Shown: in pieces, positions 8,259 through 17,209 of the stretch | Layout: each line of letters opens with the position of its first letter | How positions within the stretch are numbered: the stretch's first letter is position 1 | Assembly: GCA_030679035.1 (NCBI GenBank) | Contig: JAUXTH010000050.1 | Span: 18,651-82,650 of the forward strand | DNA: 64,000 bases | Direction: 5' to 3' | Source of the DNA: Methylobacter sp. | GTDB lineage: Bacteria; Pseudomonadota; Gammaproteobacteria; Methylococcales; Methylomonadaceae | Made by a program: the position numbers and the translations under genes | Notes under the pieces: model-generated | The model's input: the letters and a program-made list of their open reading frames with translations, nothing else | What the model was told of the DNA's origin: nothing | Database searches by the model: none

Positions 8259-9317
8259 CTAGCATGCCGCTACGGCAACTTGGTTTTTACTTTCGCGCTT
8301 GCGGACATACATGGCTGCGTCGGCATGGTGTAACAATGCTTCAGCCGTATCGCCGTGCTGTGGATAGGTGGCAATGCCGATACTGATATCGGTAGTGACC
8401 GTGTCGCCCCGGTAACTAAAACTGGATGCGACCAAGGTTTCTTTGATGCGTTTTGCCACCAATTCTGCGCCTTCTGCGGCGGTGCCCGGCAGTAACACGG
8501 TGAATTCGTCGCCGCCGTAACGAGCTGCAGTGTCGCAGCCTCTTAAACAGTGCCGGAAGTTGTCGGCGATGGATTTCAACAGCAGGTTGCCGGCTTCGTG
8601 ACCGTATTGGTCGTTGACGATTTTTAAGTTGTCGCAATCCCCCAGCAGAACGCTGAAAGTGTGTTCCCCACGCCGGGCTTGTTGCAGCTGTTTTTCCAAG
8701 AGATCCATGAATGCCCGGCGGTTGTTCAGATGGGTTAATTCATCGGTTTGCGCGACGGTTTTGATGCGGCTGAAGGCGTGGTATATGTCGTTAGACAACA
8801 TGGTGGTGATGTAGCCCACCAGCAGCATAGGAAACAGCCAAGTCAGCAGGACGCTGCTTTGGCTTAGGGACAAGACCTCGTCGCCGGGTGCGCCGTAGTA
8901 GCCCAAATACACATAACAAGCGCCGATTAACAACACTTCCAATAATGTGGTGAGCTTGCCCAAAGCCAGCGCGCTGGTGATGATGGGTAGAAAATACAGG
9001 TTAAGCAACAGGCTGTCTTGGCGTCCGGTGTGCCAAACCGACCAGGTGATCAACAAGATCATGACCCAAGTTTCTAAAGCCAGTTTCCAAACGTTGGCCT
9101 GGGCAAAAAAATTGGCGTAATGGAATAACATGACGAAGGCGGCGAAAGCGCAGAGGCCGCCGAGTAACAAGTTTTTAACGTCATCCTCGATATGGCCTAC
9201 CACCAGATAAAACATCATCAATACCAGCAGCAACCATTCTATTTCCGCAACGGTGCGGGAAAAACCGCTCAGTGCGTCGGGTTCTTGATTGAGGCGAAAA
9301 AAAGGTTCCTTGGTCAT
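8259..9317 (-). CDS. Membrane-bound diguanylate cyclase (GGDEF)
   Basis: The N-terminal 190 residues contain about five or six hydrophobic membrane spans. They are followed by a GGDEF domain with an intact active site (RYGGDEF) and an RxxD inhibitory I-site (RGCD) five residues before it. It should therefore make cyclic di-GMP at the membrane under product inhibition. The membrane part is not a sensor family I recognise. It is convergent with bioD, only 10 bp away, and not part of that operon. The 5' flank (9318-9544) separates it from the divergent lipoprotein gene. Confidence 0.92.
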   Translation of the reverse strand: MTKEPFFRLNQEPDALSGFSRTVAEIEWLLLVLMMFYLVVGHIEDDVKNLLLGGLCAFAAFVMLFHYANFFAQANVWKLALETWVMILLITWSVWHTGRQDSLLLNLYFLPIITSALALGKLTTLLEVLLIGACYVYLGYYGAPGDEVLSLSQSSVLLTWLFPMLLVGYITTMLSNDIYHAFSRIKTVAQTDELTHLNNRRAFMDLLEKQLQQARRGEHTFSVLLGDCDNLKIVNDQYGHEAGNLLLKSIADNFRHCLRGCDTAARYGGDEFTVLLPGTAAEGAELVAKRIKETLVASSFSYRGDTVTTDISIGIATYPQHGDTAEALLHHADAAMYVRKRESKNQVAVAAC

Positions 9318-9544
9318 GGTGAATATTCCCGGTCGATAGTGTTGGGCAGCGAACTTAAAAGCATCAGGTTATTTATCGACATCTTAACACAATAATTTAG
9401 CCTGATTCCTTTATGCAGCCCACCTTATGATGTCTTTATGAGCGGCTAGCTAAAAATAAAACATGACAAAGTCTTTGAGAAAGCTCTATTATTTTCATTT
9501 TTCCAGCTTGATTTTCCGTTTAACGTACGGCACAAGGTTAATGC

Positions 9545-11395
9545 ATGTCGATTCGCCCTATTTCATCAGTAAAATTCATTTTAGTCGCCGGCGCGCTGCT
9601 GTCCGGATGTACCACGACCCGGCAAATTGTGGTTGATCATCCATCGATCCAGGCCAGCCAGTTTCAACCTTTGCAGGGCTTTCAGGCCATTGATGGCGAC
9701 GACTATTATGTGCGCTTGATTTCGGAATTCGATTTTAAAGGGGACAACGTTTTAAAAAGCGGTTGTACCAATATGACGCCGTCTTATGAGAAAGGCGATT
9801 TATCGGCAGCACTTATTTACAGTGTGCGTAACGAGGCGCTTAAACTCAGTCGTGAAGCCACTGGTTTTTTGTATCAGGCGACCACTGGCAAGTGTAATTT
9901 TACCTTCGATGCTAAAAAGCTTTATCTGACCCCGTGGATACGCCTGGATTCGGGTAGGGAAACGATGGTCGATTATAACTTTTACACGAATGCCAATAGC
10001 GATGTGGATGTGTCTAGTCTGGTCGGTGATGTGAATGCGGCCAGTAATTTGCTCGCGTTAACGGGCGTCGGCATGGGGGTTGCGATCATGGGGCAAGTTG
10101 CCGGGCAATGGGTCAAGAATAATCAGCAAGCGGCGGTGCCGACGCCTGCGGCTCATCAATCGGCCAAGCATAGTTCGGAGTCGCATTCGTTACCTGTGGC
10201 GACCAGTTATTCAGGCAAGACCGGAACGCTGAATCAGACGGTATTTAAAGTTTTTGACGTGGCGGAAGGCGGCTTCAATCTGTTGGGTTCAGACACCAAA
10301 CAGTTGGGTGAATTAAAAATTTATCCGGAAATTCTGCCTTCTTTGTTGTTAAAGATGACCGCTGACGGCATCCCCGACGCGCGCGATTTGTCGTTCGAGG
10401 AAATAGGCTATTCGCCGATAAAATCGGCGGCTGGGGAAATCAATCTTCAGCAATTGATTGAGCAATCGAAACATCCGGCAAAACCGAATTTAAAGCCTGA
10501 CTGGAGCAATTACCAGGAGGTAGAGGGCAATTGCCGCAAATTGAAGCTGGTGATGAAGGATTTGGGTTTTAATAAATTTGACCGCAATGCGGTGATTTAT
10601 TATTTCCTGGCGAAAAACGGCGATTGGAATAATTACAATATCAGTCGGCAAAAAGCGCAGAGCGAAGAAATGCGCCCCAAAGTCATAGAAGGTTATCGCA
10701 GCAAGAATTTTGCGAACTGTCTGGCAGCGGACGACTATGCGGTTATGAAATCGATGGGCTTGCCGGTTAATACTCCGTCCGATTGGGACCAGGTGGGCGA
10801 GGCGAGCCAGAAAAAAGAGCAGTTGTTTACGCCGCTTAAGTCGATTGAGCGGCAGCTGGTTGCGGTTTTGAAAAATCCAAATAAGGTAGAAATGGAGCAG
10901 CAGTTGTTCCCTTTGCTAAATACCGCAAAAAATGGCGACGGCAGCGTGTTGCTGCAAAATCACTTGGGAGATTTTGGCTTGGAATTGTTGCTGAATCCTC
11001 CGGTGGTGCCGGCTCCTGTCCCTGCGCCTACTGATGCATCATCTGCCCCGGTTACCCCCGCGACACTTGTTGCGACCGTTATTCCCGGCGAGGGGGTTGT
11101 TGTCAGCGCCCGGCAATTGGCGCAAGTCTTTTCAGGGCTGTCGATAAATGAGTTGAGCTGTGCGCGACCGGTTCCTGACAGCTTGGGAAAATCCGCAGGT
11201 ATTTTATTGTTCACCACTAAAGAAGGCGGCTCGCGCGTCAAGGGGGGGGCGATGGAGTTTGAGTTTTTCGGCGGCAAGATTACGCGTATTGCTTTTCAGC
11301 TGTCCACCCACCGGGATTTCGAGCAGGATCTGTTGGATCGGCCGGAAATTGGTGGTTGTCGCATCGACCCTGCTTTTTTGGCAAAGCTGCACTAA
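9545..11395 (+). CDS. Large lipoprotein of unknown function
   Basis: A 616-residue protein with a lipobox signal peptide (hydrophobic run then LLSGC, Cys about residue 22), so it is probably lipid-anchored in the envelope. A weakly hydrophobic glycine-rich stretch is seen near residues 165-190, and a Pro/Ala/Thr-rich linker near 485-515 precedes a C-terminal domain. I do not recognise a family. It stands alone between a diguanylate cyclase and a hemerythrin gene, with no obvious operon partner. The start ATG has only a poor ribosome-binding site. Confidence 0.75.
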   Translation: MSIRPISSVKFILVAGALLSGCTTTRQIVVDHPSIQASQFQPLQGFQAIDGDDYYVRLISEFDFKGDNVLKSGCTNMTPSYEKGDLSAALIYSVRNEALKLSREATGFLYQATTGKCNFTFDAKKLYLTPWIRLDSGRETMVDYNFYTNANSDVDVSSLVGDVNAASNLLALTGVGMGVAIMGQVAGQWVKNNQQAAVPTPAAHQSAKHSSESHSLPVATSYSGKTGTLNQTVFKVFDVAEGGFNLLGSDTKQLGELKIYPEILPSLLLKMTADGIPDARDLSFEEIGYSPIKSAAGEINLQQLIEQSKHPAKPNLKPDWSNYQEVEGNCRKLKLVMKDLGFNKFDRNAVIYYFLAKNGDWNNYNISRQKAQSEEMRPKVIEGYRSKNFANCLAADDYAVMKSMGLPVNTPSDWDQVGEASQKKEQLFTPLKSIERQLVAVLKNPNKVEMEQQLFPLLNTAKNGDGSVLLQNHLGDFGLELLLNPPVVPAPVPAPTDASSAPVTPATLVATVIPGEGVVVSARQLAQVFSGLSINELSCARPVPDSLGKSAGILLFTTKEGGSRVKGGAMEFEFFGGKITRIAFQLSTHRDFEQDLLDRPEIGGCRIDPAFLAKLH

Positions 11396-11487
11396 CGGTG
11401 GATTTGTTCCGATGCAGCTTTCTCGTCATGAAAAATAACAAAAATGATTTTCGGTAAGTCGGAAATAAATTTAGTTTATTTGAGGAA

Positions 11488-11516
11488 ATTAAAGTAGATT
11501 TGCAGATAGATATAAT
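11488..11516 (+). promoter_or_regulatory. Putative promoter of the hemerythrin gene
   Basis: A perfect TATAAT (11511-11516) lies about 50 bp before the start codon. The -35 at 17 bp spacing (ATTAAA) is poor. Confidence 0.45.
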
Positions 11517-11568
11517 CCATAATGTTTGTGCGGTAAATATCAATAATAAAATTATCAGGAGAAATGTT

Positions 11569-11967
11569 ATGGCTTTAATTACTTGGACAGCTGCTCAGTT
11601 CGGCACAAATGTTGGCTTTGCAGATCAGGAACATCAAATTCTGTTTGGTAAGCTTAATAAACTGTATGATTTAGCAATAGGGGGCGCAGCGCGCTCTGAC
11701 ATAGGTGCGCAACTAGATGATTTGATTGCCTATGTTGTTGATCATTTTGCTCATGAAGAAAGAGAGATGCTGGCAAAAGGTTATGCAGGCTACGCTCGCC
11801 ACAAGGAAGAGCATGAAGCTTTGATAGGCATTTGCGCGGGTCTGCAAGCGAAGTTCCATGCGGGCGAGGCTGAAGTGGACGAAGGCGTGGGTCAATTGGT
11901 TAAGGGTTGGCTAGATAGCCACATCCCTAACTTTGATATGGCTTATGCCGATGCATTAAACAGCTGA
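11569..11967 (+). CDS. Bacteriohemerythrin
   Basis: A 132-residue single-domain hemerythrin that binds O2 at a non-heme di-iron centre. All ligands are visible: H22, H59, E63, H78, H82, H118 and D123. The protein is soluble, and roles in O2 delivery or sensing are known for the family. I chose the ATG at 11569 because it follows a good Shine-Dalgarno (CAGGAGA, 11556-11562) and starts with the usual ALITW segment; an upstream start at 11500 would add 23 unrelated residues. A strong terminator follows. The next operon encodes cytochrome oxidase, so a link to O2 handling is plausible but not shown. Confidence 0.94.
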   Translation: MALITWTAAQFGTNVGFADQEHQILFGKLNKLYDLAIGGAARSDIGAQLDDLIAYVVDHFAHEEREMLAKGYAGYARHKEEHEALIGICAGLQAKFHAGEAEVDEGVGQLVKGWLDSHIPNFDMAYADALNS

Positions 11968-11990
11968 TCGGGCTTCAGCGTTAGAAGACA

Positions 11991-12030
11991 AAAGGCTTGT
12001 GAGCTACATTGATTCACAAGCCTTTTTTTT
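11991..12030 (+). terminator. Rho-independent terminator after hemerythrin
   Basis: AAGGCTTGTGA and TCACAAGCCTT form a GC-containing stem followed by a run of eight T. Confidence 0.9.
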
Positions 12031-12210
12031 ATGCCAAATAAAATCAAGGAAAGGAGCTCTGGTATAGAATGCCCTCATGGGTTAGAATTGAAAAGATCAT
12101 TTGTGATAATTATTACGTAAAAGGAATAGGGCTGGCCTTGGCATGCCCTGACATTACGAAAAGATATAACGCATACAAGAGTTTATAACTACTAACGAGG
12201 AGGCTGCTCC

Positions 12211-13365
12211 GTGAAGAAAACAAAGCAACTGTTCGCAGGTCTGATCTTAATGGCTTTTGGCCTAGGGACAGCACAGGCGGAATATACGCTCAATTTGATG
12301 AAAGGGGTTACAAAGGTCAGTAATGACATTTATGACCTACACATGCTAATTCTATGGGTGTGTATATTCATAGGTATTGGTGTGTTCGGGACTATGTTCT
12401 ACTCGATTTACCATCATCGTAAATCAAGAGGACATAAAGCGGCGCAGTTTCATGAAAATACCACGGTTGAAATCATTTGGACGATCATCCCAACCTTGAT
12501 TTTGATTGGCATGGCTATTCCAGCCACAAAAGCCATGATGGAATTGGATGATGTGCAGGAATCCGAAATGTCCATTAAGGTAACTGGGCATCAGTGGAAA
12601 TGGGAATATGAATATCTTGATAATGGAATTCATTTTTTCAGCAGCTTGGATGAAGCCAGTAATAAAGTGCGTCAGGTCGGTTCAGGTTTAGATCCGAGAT
12701 CGGTTCCTAATTACTTACTGAATGTCGATAAGCCTTTAGTTATTCCAACTAAAAAGAAAATTCGTTTTGTATTTACCTCGGCAGACGTCATCCATTCATG
12801 GTGGGTGCCGGATTTGGGCTGGAAAAAAGACACTAATCCTGGTTTTATTAATGAATCATGGACTTCTGTAGACGAGCCGGGAACTTATCGCGGTCAATGT
12901 ACCGAACTTTGCGGTAAGGATCATGGCTTTATGCCGATTGTTGTGATTGCAATGAACGAGCCTGACTACAATGCTTGGGTGGAAAAACAAAAAGCGGCTG
13001 TAGCGGCTGAAGCTGGTTCGGCAAGCAAGCAGTGGGCTACTGAAGAGCTGGTTGCTAAAGGTAAATCAGTTTATGAGACCAACTGTTCATCTTGTCATAT
13101 GGCGGATGGCGCCGGCTTGGCGGGTACATTTCCTGCTATCAAGGCAAGTAAAGTGGTAACCGGCGATATTAACGCACAAGTTAAGCTAATGTTGGACGGA
13201 AAAGGCATGATGCCTGCGTTCGGAAAAATGTTAAGCCCAGTTGATTTCGCGGCAGTCGTAACATATACCCGTAATGGTTTGGGTAACTCAGTGGGTGATT
13301 CTATTCAACCTTCAGCTATCCAGACTCTGCAATCGGCAACACCGGCGGCAGGTAAAAATGAATAA
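12211..13365 (+). CDS. coxB: Cytochrome c oxidase subunit II with fused cytochrome c domain
   Basis: Subunit II of an aa3-type terminal oxidase. It has a signal peptide, two N-terminal transmembrane helices, then a periplasmic cupredoxin domain with the CuA site (HSWWVPDLG, and C230/C234 in CTELCGKDHGFM). A C-terminal cytochrome c domain carries CSSCH (C292, C295, H296) and a distal MMPAF methionine, as in caa3-type enzymes. It starts with GTG behind a strong GAGGAGG ribosome-binding site. It heads the oxidase operon. The 180 bp upstream must hold the promoter, which I could not assign with confidence. Confidence 0.96.
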   Translation: MKKTKQLFAGLILMAFGLGTAQAEYTLNLMKGVTKVSNDIYDLHMLILWVCIFIGIGVFGTMFYSIYHHRKSRGHKAAQFHENTTVEIIWTIIPTLILIGMAIPATKAMMELDDVQESEMSIKVTGHQWKWEYEYLDNGIHFFSSLDEASNKVRQVGSGLDPRSVPNYLLNVDKPLVIPTKKKIRFVFTSADVIHSWWVPDLGWKKDTNPGFINESWTSVDEPGTYRGQCTELCGKDHGFMPIVVIAMNEPDYNAWVEKQKAAVAAEAGSASKQWATEELVAKGKSVYETNCSSCHMADGAGLAGTFPAIKASKVVTGDINAQVKLMLDGKGMMPAFGKMLSPVDFAAVVTYTRNGLGNSVGDSIQPSAIQTLQSATPAAGKNE

Positions 13366-13419
13366 GTCATTGCGTTCTTATCGATCTAATCTTTTTTATA
13401 TATTCAAGAGGTATGAAAT

Positions 13420-15027
13420 ATGTCTGCTGTAGTCGCTGAACATGATGATCATCACGATCATGGCCCTGCTAAGGGGCTCTTAAGATGGGTTATTACCACC
13501 AATCATAAAGATATCGGCACGTTATATTTGCTGTTTGCTCTGGCAATGTTTTTTGTCGGCGGCGCAATGGCAATGGTTATCCGTGCCGAATTATTTGAAC
13601 CGGGTATGCAGTTTGTTAATCCCCAGTTCTTTAACTCAATGACCACCATGCACGCCTTGGTTATGGTATTCGGTGCAGTAATGCCTGCATTCGTCGGCTT
13701 GGCCAACTGGATGATTCCAATGATGATTGGCGCTCCGGATATGGCATTGCCGCGGATGAATAACATGAGTTTCTGGATGCTGGTTGCCGGTGTTTTATTG
13801 TTGGCCAGCACCTTGTTCATGGAAGGTGGCGCGCCTGCCAGTGGTTGGACTTTGTATCCGCCATTAGTATTGCAAACCGGTAAGGCATTGCCTTTTGCGA
13901 TTTTCTCGGTGCATTTGCTGGGTATCTCGTCAATCATGGGCGCTATTAATATCATTGCCACTATTTTCAATATGCGTGCCCCCGGCATGACCTTAATGAA
14001 AATGCCGATGTTTGTTTGGACTTGGTTGATTACTGCTTTCTTGTTAATCGCTATCATGCCTGTTTTTGCGGGTGCAGTGACCATGCTGTTAACAGACAAA
14101 TTTTTTCACACCAGCTTTTTTGATGCTGCGGGTGGTGGTGATCCGGTTCTTTATCAACACATTTTTTGGTTCTTTGGGCATCCCGAAGTTTATGTAATGA
14201 TTCTGCCTACTTTCGGCGTGGCTTCTACCATTATTCCAGTGTTTGCACGCAAACCGTTGTTTGGCTACAGCTCAATGGTTTATGCGACTGCTTCAATTGC
14301 ATTTTTGTCATTTATCGTTTGGGCTCACCACATGTTTACGGTGGGTATGCCGATAGCTGGCGAGTTGTACTTCATGTATGCAACCATGTTAATTGCAATT
14401 CCTACCGGGGTTAAAGTTTTTAACTGGACTGCGACCATGTGGAAAGGTTCGATGACTTTCGAAACGCCTATGTTGTTTTCGATTGCTTTCGTCGTTTTGT
14501 TTACGATGGGTGGATTCACCGGTTTGATGATGTCTGTTGCACCCGTTGATTTTCAGTATCACGATACTTACTTTATTGTTGCGCATTTCCATTACACATT
14601 GGTTCCAGCTTCTGTCTTTATATTGATGGCTGCCGGTTATTTTTGGCTGCCTAAATGGACCGGGCATATGTATGACGAAAGAATTGGCAGGTTGCATTTC
14701 TGGTTATCTGTAGTATCGGTCAACATCTTGTTTTTCCCTCAACATTTTCTGGGGCTTGCCGGTATGCCGCGCAGAATTCCAGATTATGCCGTTCAATTTG
14801 CGGATTGGAATATGATTTCCAGTATTGGCGGTTTTATATTCGGCGCCAGCCAACTGCTGTTCCTGTATATTGTTATAGATACGATAAAAGGTGGAACCGG
14901 CGAAAAAGTAACTGATGAAGTGTGGGAAGATGCTGCCAAGCATAGCTTGGAGTGGACTTTGCCATCACCACCGCCGTATCATTCTTTTACTACACCACCT
15001 ACAGTGATACCTACTGAGCATATCTAG
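13420..15027 (+). CDS. coxA: Cytochrome c oxidase subunit I
   Basis: Catalytic subunit of a heme-copper oxidase with 12 transmembrane helices, carrying heme a and the heme a3-CuB centre. Visible signatures are HPEVYVMILPTFG (CuB His cross-linked to Tyr), the HH pair in WAHHMFTVG, and HDTYFIVAHFHY with the heme ligands. The protein (535 residues) is of type A, with the D- and K-channel segments. It lies 54 bp after coxB in the same operon. Its heme a requires CtaA, found as part of a fusion at 18521, and CtaB, not found in this window. Confidence 0.97.
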   Translation: MSAVVAEHDDHHDHGPAKGLLRWVITTNHKDIGTLYLLFALAMFFVGGAMAMVIRAELFEPGMQFVNPQFFNSMTTMHALVMVFGAVMPAFVGLANWMIPMMIGAPDMALPRMNNMSFWMLVAGVLLLASTLFMEGGAPASGWTLYPPLVLQTGKALPFAIFSVHLLGISSIMGAINIIATIFNMRAPGMTLMKMPMFVWTWLITAFLLIAIMPVFAGAVTMLLTDKFFHTSFFDAAGGGDPVLYQHIFWFFGHPEVYVMILPTFGVASTIIPVFARKPLFGYSSMVYATASIAFLSFIVWAHHMFTVGMPIAGELYFMYATMLIAIPTGVKVFNWTATMWKGSMTFETPMLFSIAFVVLFTMGGFTGLMMSVAPVDFQYHDTYFIVAHFHYTLVPASVFILMAAGYFWLPKWTGHMYDERIGRLHFWLSVVSVNILFFPQHFLGLAGMPRRIPDYAVQFADWNMISSIGGFIFGASQLLFLYIVIDTIKGGTGEKVTDEVWEDAAKHSLEWTLPSPPPYHSFTTPPTVIPTEHI

Positions 15028-15088
15028 GGTGATGCATTTCAGGTTGCTTTAAAAAGCAACCTGCTTAGATAACGTATCAGGTGAAATA

Positions 15089-15187
15089 ATGAATACCAAA
15101 CAAAAAAATATTTTGACAGCAGTGATTTTGATTTCAATTGCGGTCACCATTTATGTTTTTGCAGTGATAAGAGCTGTTTCTCAATGA
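15089..15187 (+). CDS. 32-residue cytochrome oxidase small assembly-type membrane protein
   Basis: A tiny gene read [20 protein letters not shown] and onward. It has one transmembrane helix and a positively charged N-terminus. The TGA overlaps the ctaG start (ATGA), so it is coupled to ctaG. Its ribosome-binding site is CAGGTGA. Short single-span proteins are known between coxA and ctaG in other proteobacteria and are annotated as oxidase small assembly proteins. Assignment here is by position and shape only. Confidence 0.75.
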   Translation: MNTKQKNILTAVILISIAVTIYVFAVIRAVSQ

Positions 15188-15726
15188 AGGAAGGCGTTAC
15201 TCAAAAAAATGCCAAGTTAGTTCGGACATTGGTATTTGTTGTATTGGGAATGTTTGGTTTTGGCTATGCTCTGGTTCCACTTTATGATGTTTTGTGTGAA
15301 GTAACCGGACTCAATGGAAAAGTCGAATCGTCTGCTGTTAAGGAAGTCAGCTACGAAGTTGATAAAAACAGGGAGATCACTGTAGAATTTATGACTGCGC
15401 TGAATGAGGCTACACCGATGGTGTTCCGTTCAGAAATAAATAAAATAAAGGTTCATCCGGGTGAATATGTAACGGTGAATTTTTATGCGGAAAATAAGAC
15501 CGATAAAGTAATGGTTGCACGGGCAATTCCAAGTATTTCGCCCGGAGCGGTTGCTGAATTTTTTAAAAAAACAGAGTGTTTTTGTTTCTCAGAACAGACA
15601 TTTAAAGCGCGAGAAGGCAGAACCATGCCAGTGCGTTTTGTTGTTAATCCTGAAATTCCTAAGGAATATAAAACAATCACACTTGCGTACACATTTTTTG
15701 ATAATACTGAAACATCAGTGAAATGA
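15184..15726 (+). CDS. ctaG: Cytochrome c oxidase assembly protein CtaG/Cox11
   Basis: Copper chaperone that delivers copper to the CuB site of subunit I. It has one N-terminal membrane anchor followed by a periplasmic immunoglobulin-like domain. The conserved copper-binding CFCF ([10 protein letters not shown]) and the [11 protein letters not shown] signature are both present. At 180 residues it is the typical length. It is embedded in the cox operon between the small membrane protein and coxC. Confidence 0.96.
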   Translation: MKEGVTQKNAKLVRTLVFVVLGMFGFGYALVPLYDVLCEVTGLNGKVESSAVKEVSYEVDKNREITVEFMTALNEATPMVFRSEINKIKVHPGEYVTVNFYAENKTDKVMVARAIPSISPGAVAEFFKKTECFCFSEQTFKAREGRTMPVRFVVNPEIPKEYKTITLAYTFFDNTETSVK

Positions 15727-15738
15727 GAGAGGAAGGTC

Positions 15739-16602
15739 ATGTCTACAAGTAACGAGTATTACATTCCGCATAAAGCTACCTGGCCGGTCATTGGCACTGC
15801 CGGATTGGTGATGATGCTGGCTGGATTTGCAAATTATTTAAATGGCGCAGCAGCCGGTTCGGCCTGGATGGCATTAGGGTTGACCGTTTTTATTGTTATG
15901 CTTGCCGGGTGGTTCACACTACAGGCCGGGGAAAGTGAATCAGGCATGTACAGTACACAGGTAGGTATTTCCTATCGTATGGGCATGATGTGGTTTATCT
16001 TTTCAGAAATCATGTTTTTTGCTGTTTTCTTTGGTACGCTTTGGTATACACGTAATTTATCGGTGCCTTGGTTAGGCGGTGAAGGTACAAGAGCGGCAAC
16101 TAAAGAAATGTTGTGGCCTACCTTTGAAGCAGTCTGGCCGACCAACGGTCCAGGTAAAGTTGGTGGTGAATTTGAGCCTATGGGGGCATGGGGTTTGCCT
16201 TTTCTGAATACCTTGATTCTGTTGACCAGCGGCGTAACCTGCACTTGGGCGCATCATGGCTTGCTTGCCAAAAATCGTGACCAATTGATTAAAGGTTTGG
16301 CGGCTACTGTAGGCTTAGGCCTATTGTTCGTGTCTTTTCAGGCCTTCGAGTATCATGAAGCTTATACCGAAATGGGCTTAACTTTGGGTTCAGGTATTTA
16401 CGGCTCTACTTTTTTCATGTTGACCGGCTTTCACGGTTTTCATGTCTGCATAGGCGCTATTATCTTAAGCGTTGTGTTGTTCCGCAGTTGGAAAGGCCAC
16501 TTCAAACCGGAAAATCATTTCGCATTTGAAGCCGCAGCATGGTACTGGCATTTTGTTGACGTGGTATGGTTAGGATTGTTTGTCTTCGTTTATGTAATTT
16601 AA
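15739..16602 (+). CDS. coxC: Cytochrome c oxidase subunit III
   Basis: Seven-helix structural subunit III of the aa3-type oxidase, 287 residues. It has the segment AFEYHEAY with the conserved glutamate/histidine, the FHGFHVCIG signature and the C-terminal WYWHFVDVVWLGLFVFVY signature. It lies 12 bp after ctaG and is the last gene before a strong terminator, so the later assembly genes are transcribed separately. Confidence 0.97.
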   Translation: MSTSNEYYIPHKATWPVIGTAGLVMMLAGFANYLNGAAAGSAWMALGLTVFIVMLAGWFTLQAGESESGMYSTQVGISYRMGMMWFIFSEIMFFAVFFGTLWYTRNLSVPWLGGEGTRAATKEMLWPTFEAVWPTNGPGKVGGEFEPMGAWGLPFLNTLILLTSGVTCTWAHHGLLAKNRDQLIKGLAATVGLGLLFVSFQAFEYHEAYTEMGLTLGSGIYGSTFFMLTGFHGFHVCIGAIILSVVLFRSWKGHFKPENHFAFEAAAWYWHFVDVVWLGLFVFVYVI

Positions 16603-16620
16603 TCGAAACAGCCGTACCGA

Positions 16621-16658
16621 AAAAAGCGCTGTCTCACACAGACAGCGCTTTTTTTTTG
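16621..16658 (+). terminator. Rho-independent terminator of the cox operon
   Basis: AAAGCGCTGTC and GACAGCGCTTT form a perfect 11 bp stem around a 7 nt loop, followed by a T run. Confidence 0.93.
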
Positions 16659-16688
16659 TCGGGATGATTGAGATGGATTTGAAAAAAT

Positions 16689-16841
16689 GGAACACGGATG
16701 ACACGGATGACACGGATGACACGGATTTTAATGGATAAGCACGGATAGAAGGGGTTTAAACGGATTTTTTAAAGCTGAAACAAAGCTTGTTATGCGTTTT
16801 TAATCAGTAATTATCCGTCTAATCAGTGTCATCCGTGTTCC
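16689..16841. repeat. Inverted-repeat element with GACACGGAT tandem units
   Basis: The left end GGAACACGGATGACAC is complementary to the right end GTGTCATCCGTGTTCC. The left arm carries three tandem copies of the 9-mer GACACGGAT. A shorter member of the same family lies at 20531-20633. No coding capacity is seen. Confidence 0.85.
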
Positions 16842-16866
16842 GATTATAAATAGTTATGAGTTGTTT

Positions 16867-17115
16867 TTATTTGACTGGGGCGGTTGGTGCTTGGTGCATT
16901 CGAGCTCCCAGCCCGTGAGGCGTGATCATACCGGTTGCTAAGGCGATAAAAATGAATATGAATAATACAATTGACAGGGTAATGCGAAAGGTCAGCGCTT
17001 TGACTGTTTTTCCGGATTGTTCCTGGGGCTTGTGTTTAATCAGATGAAATAGCGCAGAACCCAGGCTGATAATGATCAGGATAAAGGCGATAATAACGAT
17101 GCTTTTTATAATCAT
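16867..17115 (-). CDS. DUF2909-type twin-transmembrane protein
   Basis: An 82-residue protein with two predicted membrane helices (residues about 4-24 and 43-65) joined by a basic loop (IKHKPQEQSGKT). Such twin-transmembrane proteins (DUF2909) are commonly encoded beside cytochrome oxidase and SURF1 genes in gammaproteobacteria; their function is not known to me. It is on the opposite strand, divergent from the SURF1 gene, with about 95 bp between them for two promoters. Confidence 0.82.
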   Translation of the reverse strand: MIIKSIVIIAFILIIISLGSALFHLIKHKPQEQSGKTVKALTFRITLSIVLFIFIFIALATGMITPHGLGARMHQAPTAPVK

Positions 17116-17209
17116 AAATAGTGATATGGTTGTCGGCTAAGGTTTTAGTATTCTCGGTTATTTAGGTGCCGGTGCCAATAGGGTAAAGAAAAAAAGCAGA
17201 TGTTAGTTT

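Noticed and set aside
12100..12140. TTGTGATAATTATTACG considered as an FNR site upstream of coxB
   Set aside because: Symmetry is too poor against TTGAT-N4-ATCAA to support a call.
16689..16730. Tandem 9-mer repeats considered as CRISPR
   Set aside because: Units are adjacent with no spacers, and they form one arm of an inverted repeat; no cas genes are present.
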